Source: Brachionus koreanus (taxonomy: Eukaryota; Rotifera; Eurotatoria; Ploima; Brachionidae). From it: a stretch of DNA of 60,870 nucleotides. Of the stretch, positions 23,101-35,400 are shown one piece after another (position 1 is the stretch's first letter; each line of letters starts with the position of its first letter). A program made the position numbers and the translations under genes. The stretch covers positions 1,737,501 to 1,798,370 of the forward strand of contig PJRA01000160.1 of assembly GCA_016987375.1 (NCBI GenBank), in the 5' to 3' direction. The notes beneath the pieces are model-generated. The model searched no databases. It saw only the letters and a list, made by a program, of their open reading frames with translations, and was not told the DNA's origin.

Positions 23101-25987
23101 ACCTTTTTGGCTTCTTCTGAATATTTTCTTTAGCAACTGAAGCCTTTGCAACTTTACGAGGCCTTCCTCGCTTCCTCTTTCTTGAATATTGGATCTACCA
23201 TTATCAACTTATACATTAGTAACTTCGTTATTAACAATTTCATCTTCAGATCCGGATTTTTGCTTTCGATATTTGATTTAGGATAATGAATTAGGTGTTT
23301 GTTCAGTCAGAATCGATTAAATTCCTCGAAATATTCGAAAATAGATTCAAGTTCGAAAGATGGACTTTTTGGCATTTTTTTATTTACAATTTAAAATATA
23401 TTTTTAAAAATTTTGGCTAAAATATACTAATGAGATTAACACACACAAAATTAAGATTTTGAAAATAAAAAAAAAAATTTTGGTGATTGTGTGTGAAAAT
23501 CTTTTTTTTTTATTGTCAAGACGCTACATCCTTTCCTATTGAGTCTTTGACGCTGTTTTGTGATCAGGATAAAAAAATTATAAAATTATGAGGCCAGAAA
23601 TTTAGAGATCAGAAAATTTGCTAAAATTAAAAATTTAAATTATGGCAAATATTACTAATTTAAAAAAAAATCATATAAATAGTCTTTAGGGGCAGTTTAA
23701 AATTTATGCCTAGTTAAATAATTTTTCTGCTACATAGTGTCTTAACTTTTCACAAAAAATGCCATCAGCCGGTAACATGAGTTTCTTTGCTTGTCCTTGT
23801 ACTTGTTCTAGTCTAAATATATCCTTTTTTAACACTCAAAGGACCGGCGGTGTCATTTTGACACTTTTTCAAAATTTCAAATTTGATTTTTTAATTAACT
23901 ATCAATCATATATGCATGTTTTAGTATTTATTTTAAAGCTTTGAAAATGGTCTTTTAAATTTAGTCTTTTTCATATTACAGACTTTTATGGAACTAATGA
24001 AACATTTAAACAAATTTTTTGACAAAAATAGCCGGTCCTTTGAGTGTTAAATGAGGATTCCAGGCAGGCGCATAGTATTCTAGACGCGTCTTACATATGT
24101 TTTGTAAAGTTGCATAAATGATTGAACATCCCAATACACAAAGGTTTTCTTGAGCATACCAAACATGTTGTTGGCTTGTTTAACGCAGCTATCAATTTGA
24201 TCATTCCATTTGAGTTCATTTATTCACCATTACATCAAGATCGCGCTCAGTAGTAGTTTCAGCTAATACAACTCTGATATCATTCGTATTTAACATTAAG
24301 ATTTCTTGTCTAGCAATCTTTGATATGCCAATATACATTACTTAACACTTAGACTCAAGTTTGATCAGTTTATTAAATTTCTCCACTTTTTTCAATTTTT
24401 TAGGGTTTTTAATTTTGTTCAATGAACAATATTCTTGATCAAATTTTTCTAGACTAAAGACCATCGGTCAAAAAACGTTATCCAGAACATTAAATTAAAC
24501 CGCAGATAAAAAATTAAATCAAATTCAAAGGTTTAATTTTAATTTTTAGCATATGATTTTGAACTATAAACAAAACAAATCTACAATCAAATCATTTGAT
24601 AAATAGTTATTTTAAAAGCTTTCTCAACTAGGGTTGGTGTAAAGATTAGAATTCAAACAGATTAAAAATAAATAAAATTAGCTAAAAATTAAAGGATAAA
24701 ATTATTATAGCAGGACGTCTACTGTCGTCACTGCTTGAGGAACTTCGTTCCTCAATAGCATTAAATACTACTACTACTACTACTAAAATAAAATTATTTT
24801 GTAATAAAAATTAAGTATTTGTATAATACTTTTGATTTTAGATATGATTGAAAAAAATTATTAAAAAATGATTAAATTTATTGAATAAAAAACAAATATA
24901 GGAAGTAAAAAAAGTAGTTCAAAAGACCCCTCAGGTTTTTTAGTGTTAATATATTGTTGTGACATTATAAAATTTATTTGTTTTTAAATAAATAAACTAT
25001 TCGAAATATTGGAATTTTCCCTTTTAATTAACAAAAAATTTATGTGAAAAAATAAAATAGAAAACAAGTTAAACTAATACAATTTAACTGTCTGTTTTTA
25101 ATTGCAATTTATTGAAATCAGACTAAAAGCTTTGTCATAACAAACAACAACATTGAACAATACTAAGTTCAATGAGTATTTAAAAATTTTAAGTAAAATT
25201 ATGCAAAAACTTAATTTTTTGTGCACAATTTTTAAATATTTCTTTTATATTTATTTATTNNNNNNNNNNNNNNNNNNNNNNNNNNNNNNNNNNNNNNNNN
25301 NNNNNNNNNNNNNNNNNNNNNNNNNNNNNNNNNNNNNNNNNNNNNNNNNNNNNNNNTAAAAATTTTTTTTTGGTTTGATCTAAAATTCGTTTAGCCAGAA
25401 TTGGCTTTCATTTTTGAAAATAAAATCTAAATAATTTAGTTTGGTTTAATTTTTTTTTTGTTTAGTTTTTTGATTTTCAAATTGATGATGAAGAAGATGA
25501 CGAATATTTTATGCTATTAAACAACACTGACGAAATCGATGAGTCCGAAATTAAGTCCTCAACAGCCAATGATCAAGAAAAATCTTTTAGATCCTATTTA
25601 AATTCGCAAAATAATGAATTTGAAGAACTTGAAGTTCCCAAGTGTTTAGGAGATATTTTTGAATCAGTTGCCGGAGCGATTTTTTTGGATTCAAATAAGT
25701 CGTTTGATGCAGTTTGGAGAGTTTATTTTGGGCTTATGAAGCCTTATATTGACAAATTTACAAATGAAGTGCCAAAATCTCCCATTAGAGAGCTGTTAGA
25801 GCTAGAACCTGAAACTGCAAAATTTGAGAAACCAGAGCGAACAATAGATGGAAAAATACGTGTAACAGTTTCTGTGTTCGGCCGTGGTAAGTTTAAAGGA
25901 ATTGGTAGAAACTATCGTATAGCAAAAAACGCTGCTGCAAAATTAGCCCTTAAGTTTCTAAAAGGTCAATCCAAAACAAATGACTAA
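17180..25987 (+). CDS. DICER1: Dicer (RNase III, Dicer-1-like with degenerate helicase)
   Basis: Cytoplasmic RNase III that cuts pre-miRNA or long dsRNA into small RNAs for Argonaute. Exons 17180-22804 and 25466-25987 (donor GTAAGA, acceptor TTTAG, phase 0) give 2048 aa. Order: helicase-like region (about 70-650), dsRNA-binding-fold/DUF283 (about 688-770), platform (about 847-950), PAZ (about 1016-1140), acidic linker, RNase IIIa (about 1541-1710), RNase IIIb (about 1760-1960) and dsRBD (about 1980-2043). All eight RNase III metal-binding acids are present: E1564, D1568, D1687, E1690, E1792, D1796, D1938, E1941. The helicase has lost its ATPase motifs: Walker A is replaced by MRNKDWK (106-112), DECH by EEVS (218-221), motif VI by VKTRAKS. 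Drosophila Dicer-1 is similarly degenerate, so an ATP-independent, miRNA-type Dicer is inferred. The intron contains a sequence gap, so a further small exon cannot be excluded. Confidence 0.95.
23070..23375 (-). pseudogene. Broken AT-hook protein fragment
   Basis: On the minus strand an ATG opens [19 protein letters not shown] and soon meets a stop. After frame changes a basic tail appears with an AT-hook core, RKRGRPRK, followed by [13 protein letters not shown] and a stop. It is likely a decayed transposon- or retrogene-derived nuclear protein; the family was not recognised. Confidence 0.4.
23741..24380 (-). pseudogene. Second copy of the jockey/CR1-like LINE relic, split by a MITE
   Basis: Minus-strand translation gives LKWNDQI, then [15 protein letters not shown] and LYKTYVR, nearly the same as the copy at 9400-9660. 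The similarity is interrupted at 23829-24050 and resumes beyond it (forward CTTGTTCTAGTCTAAATAT, reverse of the 9600-9620 sequence). Only the C-terminal part is left, with stops. Confidence 0.85.
23829..24050. mobile_element. piggyBac-like MITE, copy 2 (222 bp), nested in a LINE
   Basis: TTAA at 23829-23832 and 24047-24050. The terminal inverted repeats are perfect over 20 bp including TTAA (TTAACACTCAAAGGACCGGC). The palindrome GTGTCATTTTGACAC (23850-23864) starts 21 bp in. The flanks are the two halves of a LINE whose uninterrupted paralogue has a single TTAA at 9595-9598, so the insertion duplicated TTAA as piggyBac elements do. Confidence 0.88.
24735..24786. repeat. 9-bp hairpin followed by a (TAC)n microsatellite
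   Basis: TTGAGGAAC, loop TTC, GTTCCTCAA, then about 10 bases and a TACTACTACTAC tract to about 24786. A 3'-terminal hairpin with a simple-repeat tail is the sort of end left by a non-LTR element, so this may be the 3' tip of a LINE or SINE. Confidence 0.55.
25260..25356. other. Assembly gap (Ns)
   Basis: Ninety-seven undetermined bases within the last Dicer intron. Real length and content are unknown. Confidence 0.99.
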
Positions 25988-27748
25988 TTGATTGATTGCC
26001 AAAGTTTATCTGTAAATTGTTATTATTTAAATATAAAATATTTATGTTCGGTAATAAGTTTTCACATGCAAAAAGTTATTTTTTTATTTTTTTACTAATG
26101 ATTTTTATTTGAATTTTAAAATATAACTTCTAAAAGAAATTTTAAGTTTATAAACTAATTTTTGCTTTTTGCTCAGGAATTATTAATAAACTTTTTAAAA
26201 AGCTTTTGTTAAAAAAAATAAAATGAATCAAAAATCATGACTTTAAAAACAAGTTTGAAGAGAAATTAAATGAATAATTGAAATGTTTATTTTCTAGTAT
26301 ATGGACAGATTTGCTTGAATTCTCAAATTAGTAATAAAAAATTATAATTAAAGAACTCATGAAGTTTATTTTTTAACATATTTATACTATTTATTTGTAG
26401 GTTATTAAATTATCAACATTCTTGACTATATTTCTAATAAAAATCAAATTAAAGTTAAACTATTATTATTGATATTTTTTAAATGTATCTTTTTAGAAAA
26501 TAGCGAATTTTTTAACTATATTTAAGTTTTTTTTCTTGTTCATATCAGTCATTTATTTTTAATATCACATTCTATCATACAACACTTTACCAAATTCTGC
26601 AAAATTTCGCTATTTTAAACAATTGAAAAAAATTATTATTTTATAAATCAATAATAAATTTTCAAATCTAGAATTAAGAAAGATCACTTTTAAAGGCTTG
26701 AATAACTCTAATTGATTTAAAAGATTTAAATTTTCTTAGATGCTTTGCTTTTTAAAAATTGCTTCTAACTTTAACATAAAAAAATTTAATTTCATTTACT
26801 TGAAATGGATAATTAAATTCTTGAAAAGGCATAAAAGAAAAGAAATGAGACATTGATATATATTTCAAGAATGAATGGTCTAATTAACTAACTAACAAAG
26901 TAAATTTTCAAAAAATGAAATTTAATGGTTATTGTAAAATTCAAATAGAAACAAAATATAAATTTTTCCTATTTTGATAAATTAAAATCTACTCGAGTAT
27001 TTTTACTTTTTTACTTTATACTTTCTTTTTAATTTTTATTTTCTTTTTTTCTGGAAATGAGTATTTTTAATAGTGTTTTTAATAATTTTTAATCAGTAAT
27101 TTATGCAGTATTTTTTGAAAAAAAATTATATTAATAGATATTAATTAATAAAAATAGGAAGATTTATGTTTTGTTTGTATCTGAATTTCACAATACCAAT
27201 TTAGTGAGAAAAATCAAATTTACATGAATTTTATTTTTCTCACTAAATTTGATTTGATTTTTCACCCAGGCTTCTGAGCTAATCAAAATCAAAATAAATG
27301 TGTTTAATGATAACATTGATTTGGCCTTAAAATTATTTTCATAAATGTTTTAGTTTTTAAAAATTTATTTTTAAAGAATTGAGAAAAAATTTTGATCGAT
27401 TTGAATATCATAAGTTAAAAATAGTTTTATTAAAATATATTTTAGTTTAATAAAAAAAAAGTCAAAAAAAAAAAACAAAAATAGGGCCAAGCTTTTTCAA
27501 AAAAAAATTAAAATTTTCTCTTAATATTAATTTTTTTACATATAATTAAAAAATGTCTAAGTTTTTATTAACTACGGTGATTTTTAAGACAATATAACTA
27601 AATTTATAGGAAATTTAAACTTATTTATAAAGAATCTAGATAGAAGTTTAGATGATTAATTTTTGAATGAAACTATAAGTGTTACACAGAGTATTTAAGT
27701 GTTTTTTATCTAATTTTTTTAAAAAAATATAAAAAACTTCTAAATTGT
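25988..27748. other. Spacer between convergent Dicer and CDC50 genes
   Basis: AT-rich, no gene seen. It should hold both 3' UTRs. The one clear structure is a hairpin at 27198-27249. Confidence 0.5.
27198..27249. repeat. 17-bp perfect hairpin
   Basis: AATTTAGTGAGAAAAAT at 27198-27214 and its exact reverse complement at 27233-27249, with an 18-base spacer that partly pairs. It follows a TGAATTTCACAATACC block that also occurs near 55288-55305, so it may belong to a repeat family. Confidence 0.6.
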
Positions 27749-30700
27749 TTAAAACTGTTGACTTTCGCTTGCCTCTATGACAGATATGTTATTTCTTGAA
27801 CTCGACGCCATATTTGACTGATACAAATCTTCACTCGATTTTAAACTAGAATGACATTTTATTAATTTTTAAAAATTGATTTTTTTTTATCTTTAATCTA
27901 CTTACTTTCGAGCAAATTTAAAATGAATAGCAAGAAAAACAAAACCGAGAACTATACAAAGCGATCCGACAACAAGATATGCAATTCCCAGAAATGGATT
28001 TTTTCCTCCGATCCAAGTAGTTGTGCTTATAATAAAAGTTTTTCGCCCGTCAAAAGACGTAACTGGATAATCTTAAAAAAAATAGGAATTATTAATAGCA
28101 ATAATGATTGAATTATTGCTGTGTAAACTAACTGTAATTAATTTTAATTTTATAATAGCCTTTCGGCAGCGAACTATTAAAATTAACTGTAGAATGATCA
28201 ATTCTTCTGTATAATTTTCTGAAATTTGGCAAAGCTGCAGTTCTCATCCATACAATTAGATCTTCGTTTTTGAAACCATTATTGTTCGGATCCTCCGGAT
28301 CCAATTCGGTGACATTTTTTTTCCAATTTATTGGTTTAATCGTATTGATGAAACTCTCAGGATTTTTGAATTTTACATCTTTATCAGTATTCCAAGCTAT
28401 TCCAGTTCTTAATAGATTTATTTTTAACGGAGGACTTTGATCAGCTGCACCGGTATAATTTAGTTCAAATGAATCATTAAAAAGAGAGTTGGCAATGGCG
28501 CCACATGGAGCTATGAATTTTTTTACCCAATCCACTACTTGTTCATCATATGGCTTACATTCACTGTTCAGACTTTCGTATGAATTTCCTAATAGCTGGT
28601 TGTCATCTCGTGATTTTACATACCGCCTATGGTTTTGGTAAAAATTTCTAAGACCATAATAAACATAGACTGGGGCCTCAAAGTCCTCCTCCAGCTTAAA
28701 AGATATTTCACACAAACAAGTTGTTGTATCATTAATTAATTTTGAGCATGGTGTATTTGTACCAACAGAATTGCAATCAGTATAGTCATAAACAAACTCA
28801 TTTACCTAAAATACATAAAATAAGTAACTTGACTTAAATACTTTAGACTTGATTTTTTACTTACTATATTGGAATAATGTAACAAGATACCACCGAGAAT
28901 AACAAAAATAACTCCAATCGAAAAAAATAAAGGTAAAACGGTTTTAGCGGTAAGAATAGGTTGCCAAGCTGGCAATCTTTGCTGTTTCAATAATGTATCT
29001 ATTTTTAAAATAAAAAAAAATAAATCATGTGACATTTGACAAAAATTATTAAACTAAAAATAACTTTTTATTTAGTTGAATTGAAAAAATAAAAAAAGAG
29101 AAGCTTCTTTACATCATGAGTTATATGATAAAATTTATATTTTTAATTAAACTAAATATCAGTTGAATTATCATAGCTTATTCTTTAAAACTTTCTTATT
29201 TTAAACGATTTATTTAAATATTTACTTAGCAATTTTAAATAAAATAAATTTCAAAATTTCAATGTTAAAAAAGTGTGGCAATTAGATCAATGATCAAATT
29301 TTTTCATTCATTCTTAAAAAAAATTTTGGGTTTACAATTTTTGGATAGCTTTTAAATATATGATTTTATGCAGTAGCATATTTTCATGTAAAGCCATTAA
29401 CCTAAACATGTTCAACCATCTATTATGCATAATTCTGCATGATATATGAAAAATTAATCTTAACATTGAATGTTTACTCTAAAAATAGGCTTTTTATTAA
29501 AAATTTTTGAGCATCAATATAAAAATTTGATCTTAAACTTTAAGATGCTAAAAATTTTCATCACAAAATGTTGGCTGAATTGGAAAGTCTATCTCAAATG
29601 CTCATGCAGAAAAAAAATTTATTTTAAATTTTCATAAATTTAAATCAAATAACTAATACAAATGATATAAAAAATTATTGCGAGGAACGAGCTAAGTCGA
29701 GACGAGCTTAATAACCAAACAAGACCGTTCGGTTTTTGACTAAATCAATTTGATTTGAGGGGAAAGTAAGCAGAACTATTGGATTAGATTCAATTGATTC
29801 GCGAAAAAACAAATATCAATTGGACAATATTTTAATAATTCAAATTAAAAAAGAGGATTTAGTTAATTGATTCAATATAAAAAAAGACGTTTAACGTTTC
29901 GTTACTCGCATATCAAAAGCTCTGCTTCACTATCTTACTATTTTATCAAATGAACTAATGGTTTGTTATTAAAAAAAATTTAAAATTAATAAAAAACTTC
30001 AATTAATGTTTCAAATAATGTTTGTCTTGGTAAATAATTTTTCATAGATTAAAATGAAATAAATACTTTTTAATGTAAAACAATCATAGTGAATTTTGAA
30101 ATAAATTTGTTTATATTTTAAGTGTTAAAGATTCATGCGCTAAAAATTTTTTATTCAGTTTGCTCATAAAAATCAGTATTTGAAACTAGAATGAGAGGCT
30201 TTCTAGCCTCATCTAGAATGCTTTGTGTAAATTATTTATATTTTGAGTCTAAGACTAGGAAAAATTTAATTAATTTCCATTGACATCAAGTTTAACTTTT
30301 TCTTTATAAAATAGTTCAAATATTAGAAAAACTCTAAAATTATTAATGCTTTGCAAGAATCGCAAACAGGTAAATTTTTTAAATAAATTAAAATTATTTA
30401 TTATTCACAATAAAACAGGTGAAGAAGATGTATTTTAACTGGAAAAAAAAATTAATTTTAAAAGTATCACGTTTCTTTAACGTAGCTAGACATTTTAATC
30501 TAATTAAATTTTCGAAAAAATCAACTGTGTAAATAGATTCAAATTTTAAAAGTCAATTCTGCGCTAAACTAATATTAAAAATTAAAAGAAAATACTTTTT
30601 GGCCGCTTGGATTGTTTATTTTGAGGTTGTTCTGTTGACGAGACGATCGGTCCCGATGTAATGTCATCTCTGCTTCCTTCTGTCTTGTTATAACCACGGT

Positions 30701-30767
30701 TTATTGCACTAGATTTAGCTCGTTTTATCTGGTCTATATTGGTGATAACCGAATCGTTTTGATCCAT
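27749..30767 (-). CDS. TMEM30A: CDC50/TMEM30 family protein, P4-ATPase beta subunit
   Basis: Obligate partner of P4-ATPase lipid flippases, needed for ER exit and phospholipid flipping. Five exons: 30767-30596, 28998-28865, 28805-28133, 28071-27906 and 27845-27749. Total 1242 bp, 413 aa. Junctions regenerate family-like sequence at every splice ([31 protein letters not shown]). Two membrane segments (about 77-98 and 350-375) flank a large extracellular domain with the Cys pairs (DCNS, PCS, TCLCE), [28 protein letters not shown], and [15 protein letters not shown], all family hallmarks. [13 protein letters not shown] precedes TM2. The N-terminal tail is longer than in human CDC50A. The start at MDQND was chosen because it precedes the conserved block; an in-frame upstream ATG at 30831-30833 could be used instead. 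Intron 1 is 1597 bp, the others short. Confidence 0.93.
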
Positions 30768-32437
30768 TTTGAATTTTACTATCGTCAAATTAATAACGAA
30801 GCGTTGATGAAATTTCAAATAAAAGCTGTTCAATTACAGTTAAGATAAAAAATCATGACTTTTTTTTCTAATAAAATTAAAAAATTTATTAGACAAGAGA
30901 GATAAAAATTTAGTTAAAATGCAAATATGTTCTTATTCACTAATGAAAATCCTGTAATTAAAATAACAAAGGTAAATTAAATTTTTATCTCGAATTATAG
31001 ACTCTAAATTGATGAATGTCGACTGAGATTATATAATCTAAGTCTATAAAAAAAATTAAATTTTGACTCTGGATGAACACTTTTACTGATTATTTTTCTC
31101 TTTTTATTTTTTTTTTTTGGGAAAATTTATGTTTTTTTTTTTCTAAAATTATGATCTTTCGATCCAAATATTACTCTAAAAATAAAATTATAAAATAAAT
31201 TATAAAATATTATTATAATTGGAATATTTTCGCACTCGAACATTCACTAATCAATTTTAAGTTAACTAAAATATTAATCTAATGACCAAATAATATTAAA
31301 TATTGGCTTGGACAAACTTTTTTTCCAACCTAAATAATTCTATTTCTAATTGTTTGCTAATTGAAAGAAAAATTACGAATTAAAATAAAATAAAATCTGT
31401 GATAGATAAACAATTTAATCAAGCAAAAACCTTAAATTAATCAAAACCTCTGTTTCCGTGCTTCATAAAATTTTGAACATTTGATATCAATTTAAATTTT
31501 TTTTTTATTAATTCATCGAATCGATGTCTGTAGCCATGACTACATGACTTGATTCTATAAATAAAGCAATTTTATGTAGAGAACAAAGGATGTTTGTTTG
31601 CAAAATTGGAATTTGGGAAAATAAAATGAAAAGCTTACGTCAATTGAATAAAATTTTTTGAATTTCTCCTGACTAAGAATGTTTTTACATTCACCAACTA
31701 ACTAAAGAGACAAAAAATAAATTTCTATTTAATGGAAAACATATACTAACTTCAACCGAATGATGCAAAAAAAAATAATTATTGTCTTGGTGGCATCTGC
31801 AATCATAGAAACTTTTAGTAACAATTTATTAAATTTGGTTATTAAAAATTATAAGTTTTCTTGATGACGGCTTGTTGGTTTAAGACCAAGTTTTTCTTTA
31901 AATGGAAATAAAATGAAAATTATTTTGTTTATTTTGATTTTTTTCTTTGAAAAAATAAAAAAATTTGACATTCTAAAATTAAATAAATTACTACTTTAGT
32001 TAAAAAATTTAAATACAAAAAACATAAAAAAACGACTAAATGTAAAAAAAGTATTAATTTCAATGAACAAAAAATTAATTAAAAATTAATCAGCAAAGAA
32101 AAATTATCTTTTATGTTAAATTCAAATTAAGATGGTTGAGTCCAAAAAATTATCGATCTAAAACAAAATCTAATTAATGTACTCTATTTCATTATAAACA
32201 TAGATTAGAAATTTGCTTATAAAAAAAAACTAACAGTTGTCAAGCTTTGAGTTTATTTTGCTAAAATTTGAAAAATTTATTATAATAACTGTTATAATTT
32301 TTGAATTAATTCAATCTAAAATAGAATTATTTTTTGATATTCAATACTTCTATTCTAACAAATCCTTTCTTTTAGTTTTTAAATTAATTTGACGATTTCC
32401 AAAAAAAAAAAAGATTTGAATTATGAGTAATTAAACT
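30768..32437. other. Spacer between divergent CDC50 and EHBP1 genes
   Basis: About 1.7 kb of AT-rich DNA with no recognisable gene. The two flanking genes are transcribed outward, so both promoters should be here. No defined motif called. Confidence 0.5.
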
Positions 32438-35400
32438 ATGCCGAAAGTTTGGAGGCGTTTGCAGCGAATTGGTAAAAAAGCCACTAAATTTAAATTCACT
32501 ACATTTGACCATAATGTTGCCATAAATTGTGTTTCAAAATGGCAGCCAAATGAAGTTTGCATCACATGGACTCATAGAAACAGAAAGTATCAATCGCGGG
32601 TAATTTTTCATGGGACATGAATTTTTGTGGCTTTACCATTTTTAAAGTATTCAAAATGGGAGCCAGGATTGACAAATGTTTACGAAGGTACTGTTGAATG
32701 GGAAAAATCAAAAGATCAAATTGAGTTTGATGTCACGCTTTACAAGTCAATTAATGAAAATGACTATGAAGAAAAAGAATGGACTTTGACGATTGAGAGT
32801 GTAATTTAGTGAACCAATAAATACTAAAACTATTCAATTGATATTCTTAAAGGATAATTCAGATGGTAAAAAGCGAACATTGGCTACAGGAAAGTTTAAT
32901 CTGGAAAAATATGTGAGCTTGGAGCCTTTTTTTCAGACTGAAGTTCATAATTTTAGCTTAAAACCAGCATCTAGCAAGATAAAATCAGTAACTATATCAT
33001 TCCAAATTGCTTGTCAGTTTATTAAAGAAGGAAAAGCAACGTAAGATCTTTTATTTATTTTAAAAGTTGAGTTTAAAAATTTTTAGAGCATAAATTTTAC
33101 TTTTTGAAATTTTGATTTATCCAAAGTTTGCTTTAGACCTCATTCTTAAATGAGGTGAAAATTAATTTGGATTTTTTCAGTTCTATTCACAAAATATTAA
33201 TTAATGACTCCTCCATTATAACTAAGTTTTCATTCATAAAATGTTAAATTCTAATTGCTAAATTTTTTGGCTAGTTTTGATACAAAAAACCAATTTCAAA
33301 AATTTAGCATTTGCTCGATACAAATTATTTATGGATAGATTTTTTTCAAAAAAATAATTTTAATTGAAATTCACTATGGAACAAAAATTAAAAATCTTAT
33401 TTAATTTTTGTTCTATATTTGAAAAAAATAAACTTTTACAACATTTTAATAAAATTTATATGCAAAAAATTTACAAAAAAATAAATCAATTAAATCTAAT
33501 ATTTATATATTCATTCATGAATACATTTGTCATTTTATATTAAAATATCAAATATAATAATTTGATGATTGCCTTTAAAAAAAAATTTTAAGTTTTTTTT
33601 TTTAAATGTAATTTTTATTTTTAAATTAAGTATTGATTTCTCTAAAAAAAATAAATTTAATATGTACCTTTAAAAGTCTATTATCTTTTTTGAATTACTG
33701 AAGATTTTTAATTTGATTTATTTTTGAATTTAAATTTAAAAAAATTAAGATAAATATTCTCAAATAATTATAAACTCCACTTTTTCGAAAATTATTTTAT
33801 ACCAAATAGAAAAAATAATTAAATATTTCCGCTGAGATTAAAAACTTTTAATTAGCAGCTTTAAGTTATCCTACTTTTTCTAATATTCAAAAATTTGATT
33901 ACAAAATTTTTATATACTATTTTTTGTTAATTCATATAAATATTTATCTGAAAAATATTTAAATGGACTTAACAATTATATCCAATTTTTGAAATTAATT
34001 AGCTTTGCGAATTAATTCTTTTACTCTTACAGGGATGAAGACATGATAAGCATTGCTTCTTATATGTCAACTGCTTCAACGGCAACAAACACTTGTTCAA
34101 ATATTTTAGGCGAACATAAGTACGATGGAAATTCATTATATAGAGAAAACAATTTAAAATCGGATCGCTTTATGGCAAATGATAGTGAAATATTTGAAAG
34201 TGAAGAGCCTGATATAGACTCCTATTTCAATAATAATTTCAAAACCAAATTAGACAATATAGCCTTTAACTTTATGGAGAGCACATCTAATAATACATTG
34301 ACAAACACTCCAACAAATTCAGAAAGAGATTCTCTTCCAGTTATTAAAAAAAGCAACATCCCTCAAAATAAATCTTGTGTATCAGCATCAAATTTAGCCA
34401 TAATGCCATCTTTAAAAAATTTAACTTTGACAAATTCGAATAAAAATACTAAGCTTTCAAAAACTCAGAAAGACACCGAAAAAAATCACCCAAAAGAGAT
34501 GAATCTTTTTTTGGAATCAAATGACACTGTTTCTAACCCGTTTGAAGACGAAACAACTGATGATTCGAATCCATTTGTGAATGATGAATCGTCTGAAAAT
34601 ACAGCAATTGAGGTTGATAGAAATTTTAACATAAAGCTAAATTCTAAAAATAATGAATTAAACGAGGATGATTCGAATAAGACTAGTAAAGATTTGCTTG
34701 ACTGGTGCAAAGATATTGTTCAATGTTCTAAGTTGTTAAATCACAAATTATTGAGTGAACTAGAAGTAAATGATTTTGCAGGATCATGGATTAATGGAAT
34801 AGCATTTTGTGTTATAATTCATCATTTCAGGCCTAATTTAATGTGAGTTTTATTTTATTTTTTCCCAAATTTTTTTCAAAAATTTTTCAAAATTATTTTG
34901 CTAAGCTTTCAATTGAAAGCAATATATTTAATTTATCATTAATTTATATCATAATATCATTAATTTTGATAAATTTTCAATTATATAGTTATATTTATAT
35001 TGTAAAATAATGTAAAGGAGTGTCTAAATTAGCTTTTATAATCTTTAATAAAGCTATAATTTTAGTTAAAGCGGATAATTCGATTAACAATCAGCAAATT
35101 ATGTTAACTATTTTGTAAACATTATTTCTTGTTAACATAATTTGTTATCAAATTGTTACCAACAAAACCGATGGTCCCTTTTTTGCTAAAATTTTCTGTT
35201 AACACAATCGGGTAGACCCCAGTTTTTATTACAAAAATTTTTTTTAATAAATCATATAAATAATTGAATGAAAAAATTTTGATTCAATGAATGTACTCAG
35301 CTCTCCTCCGGCTACATCCTAAATATTTTAACTTTAGTTAATTAATACAAAATTTTAAAATAAATTTTTCACTGATTTTTATCTAAAAAAAATTATATGG

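Larger units (their letters stand above)
22805..25465. other. Transposon-filled last intron of Dicer
   Basis: This 2661-bp intron is far longer than most in the window. It carries a minus-strand AT-hook-coding fragment (23070-23375), an inverted LINE relic interrupted by a MITE (23741-24380), a hairpin plus microsatellite (24735-24786) and a run of Ns. The rest is plain AT-rich sequence. Confidence 0.7.
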
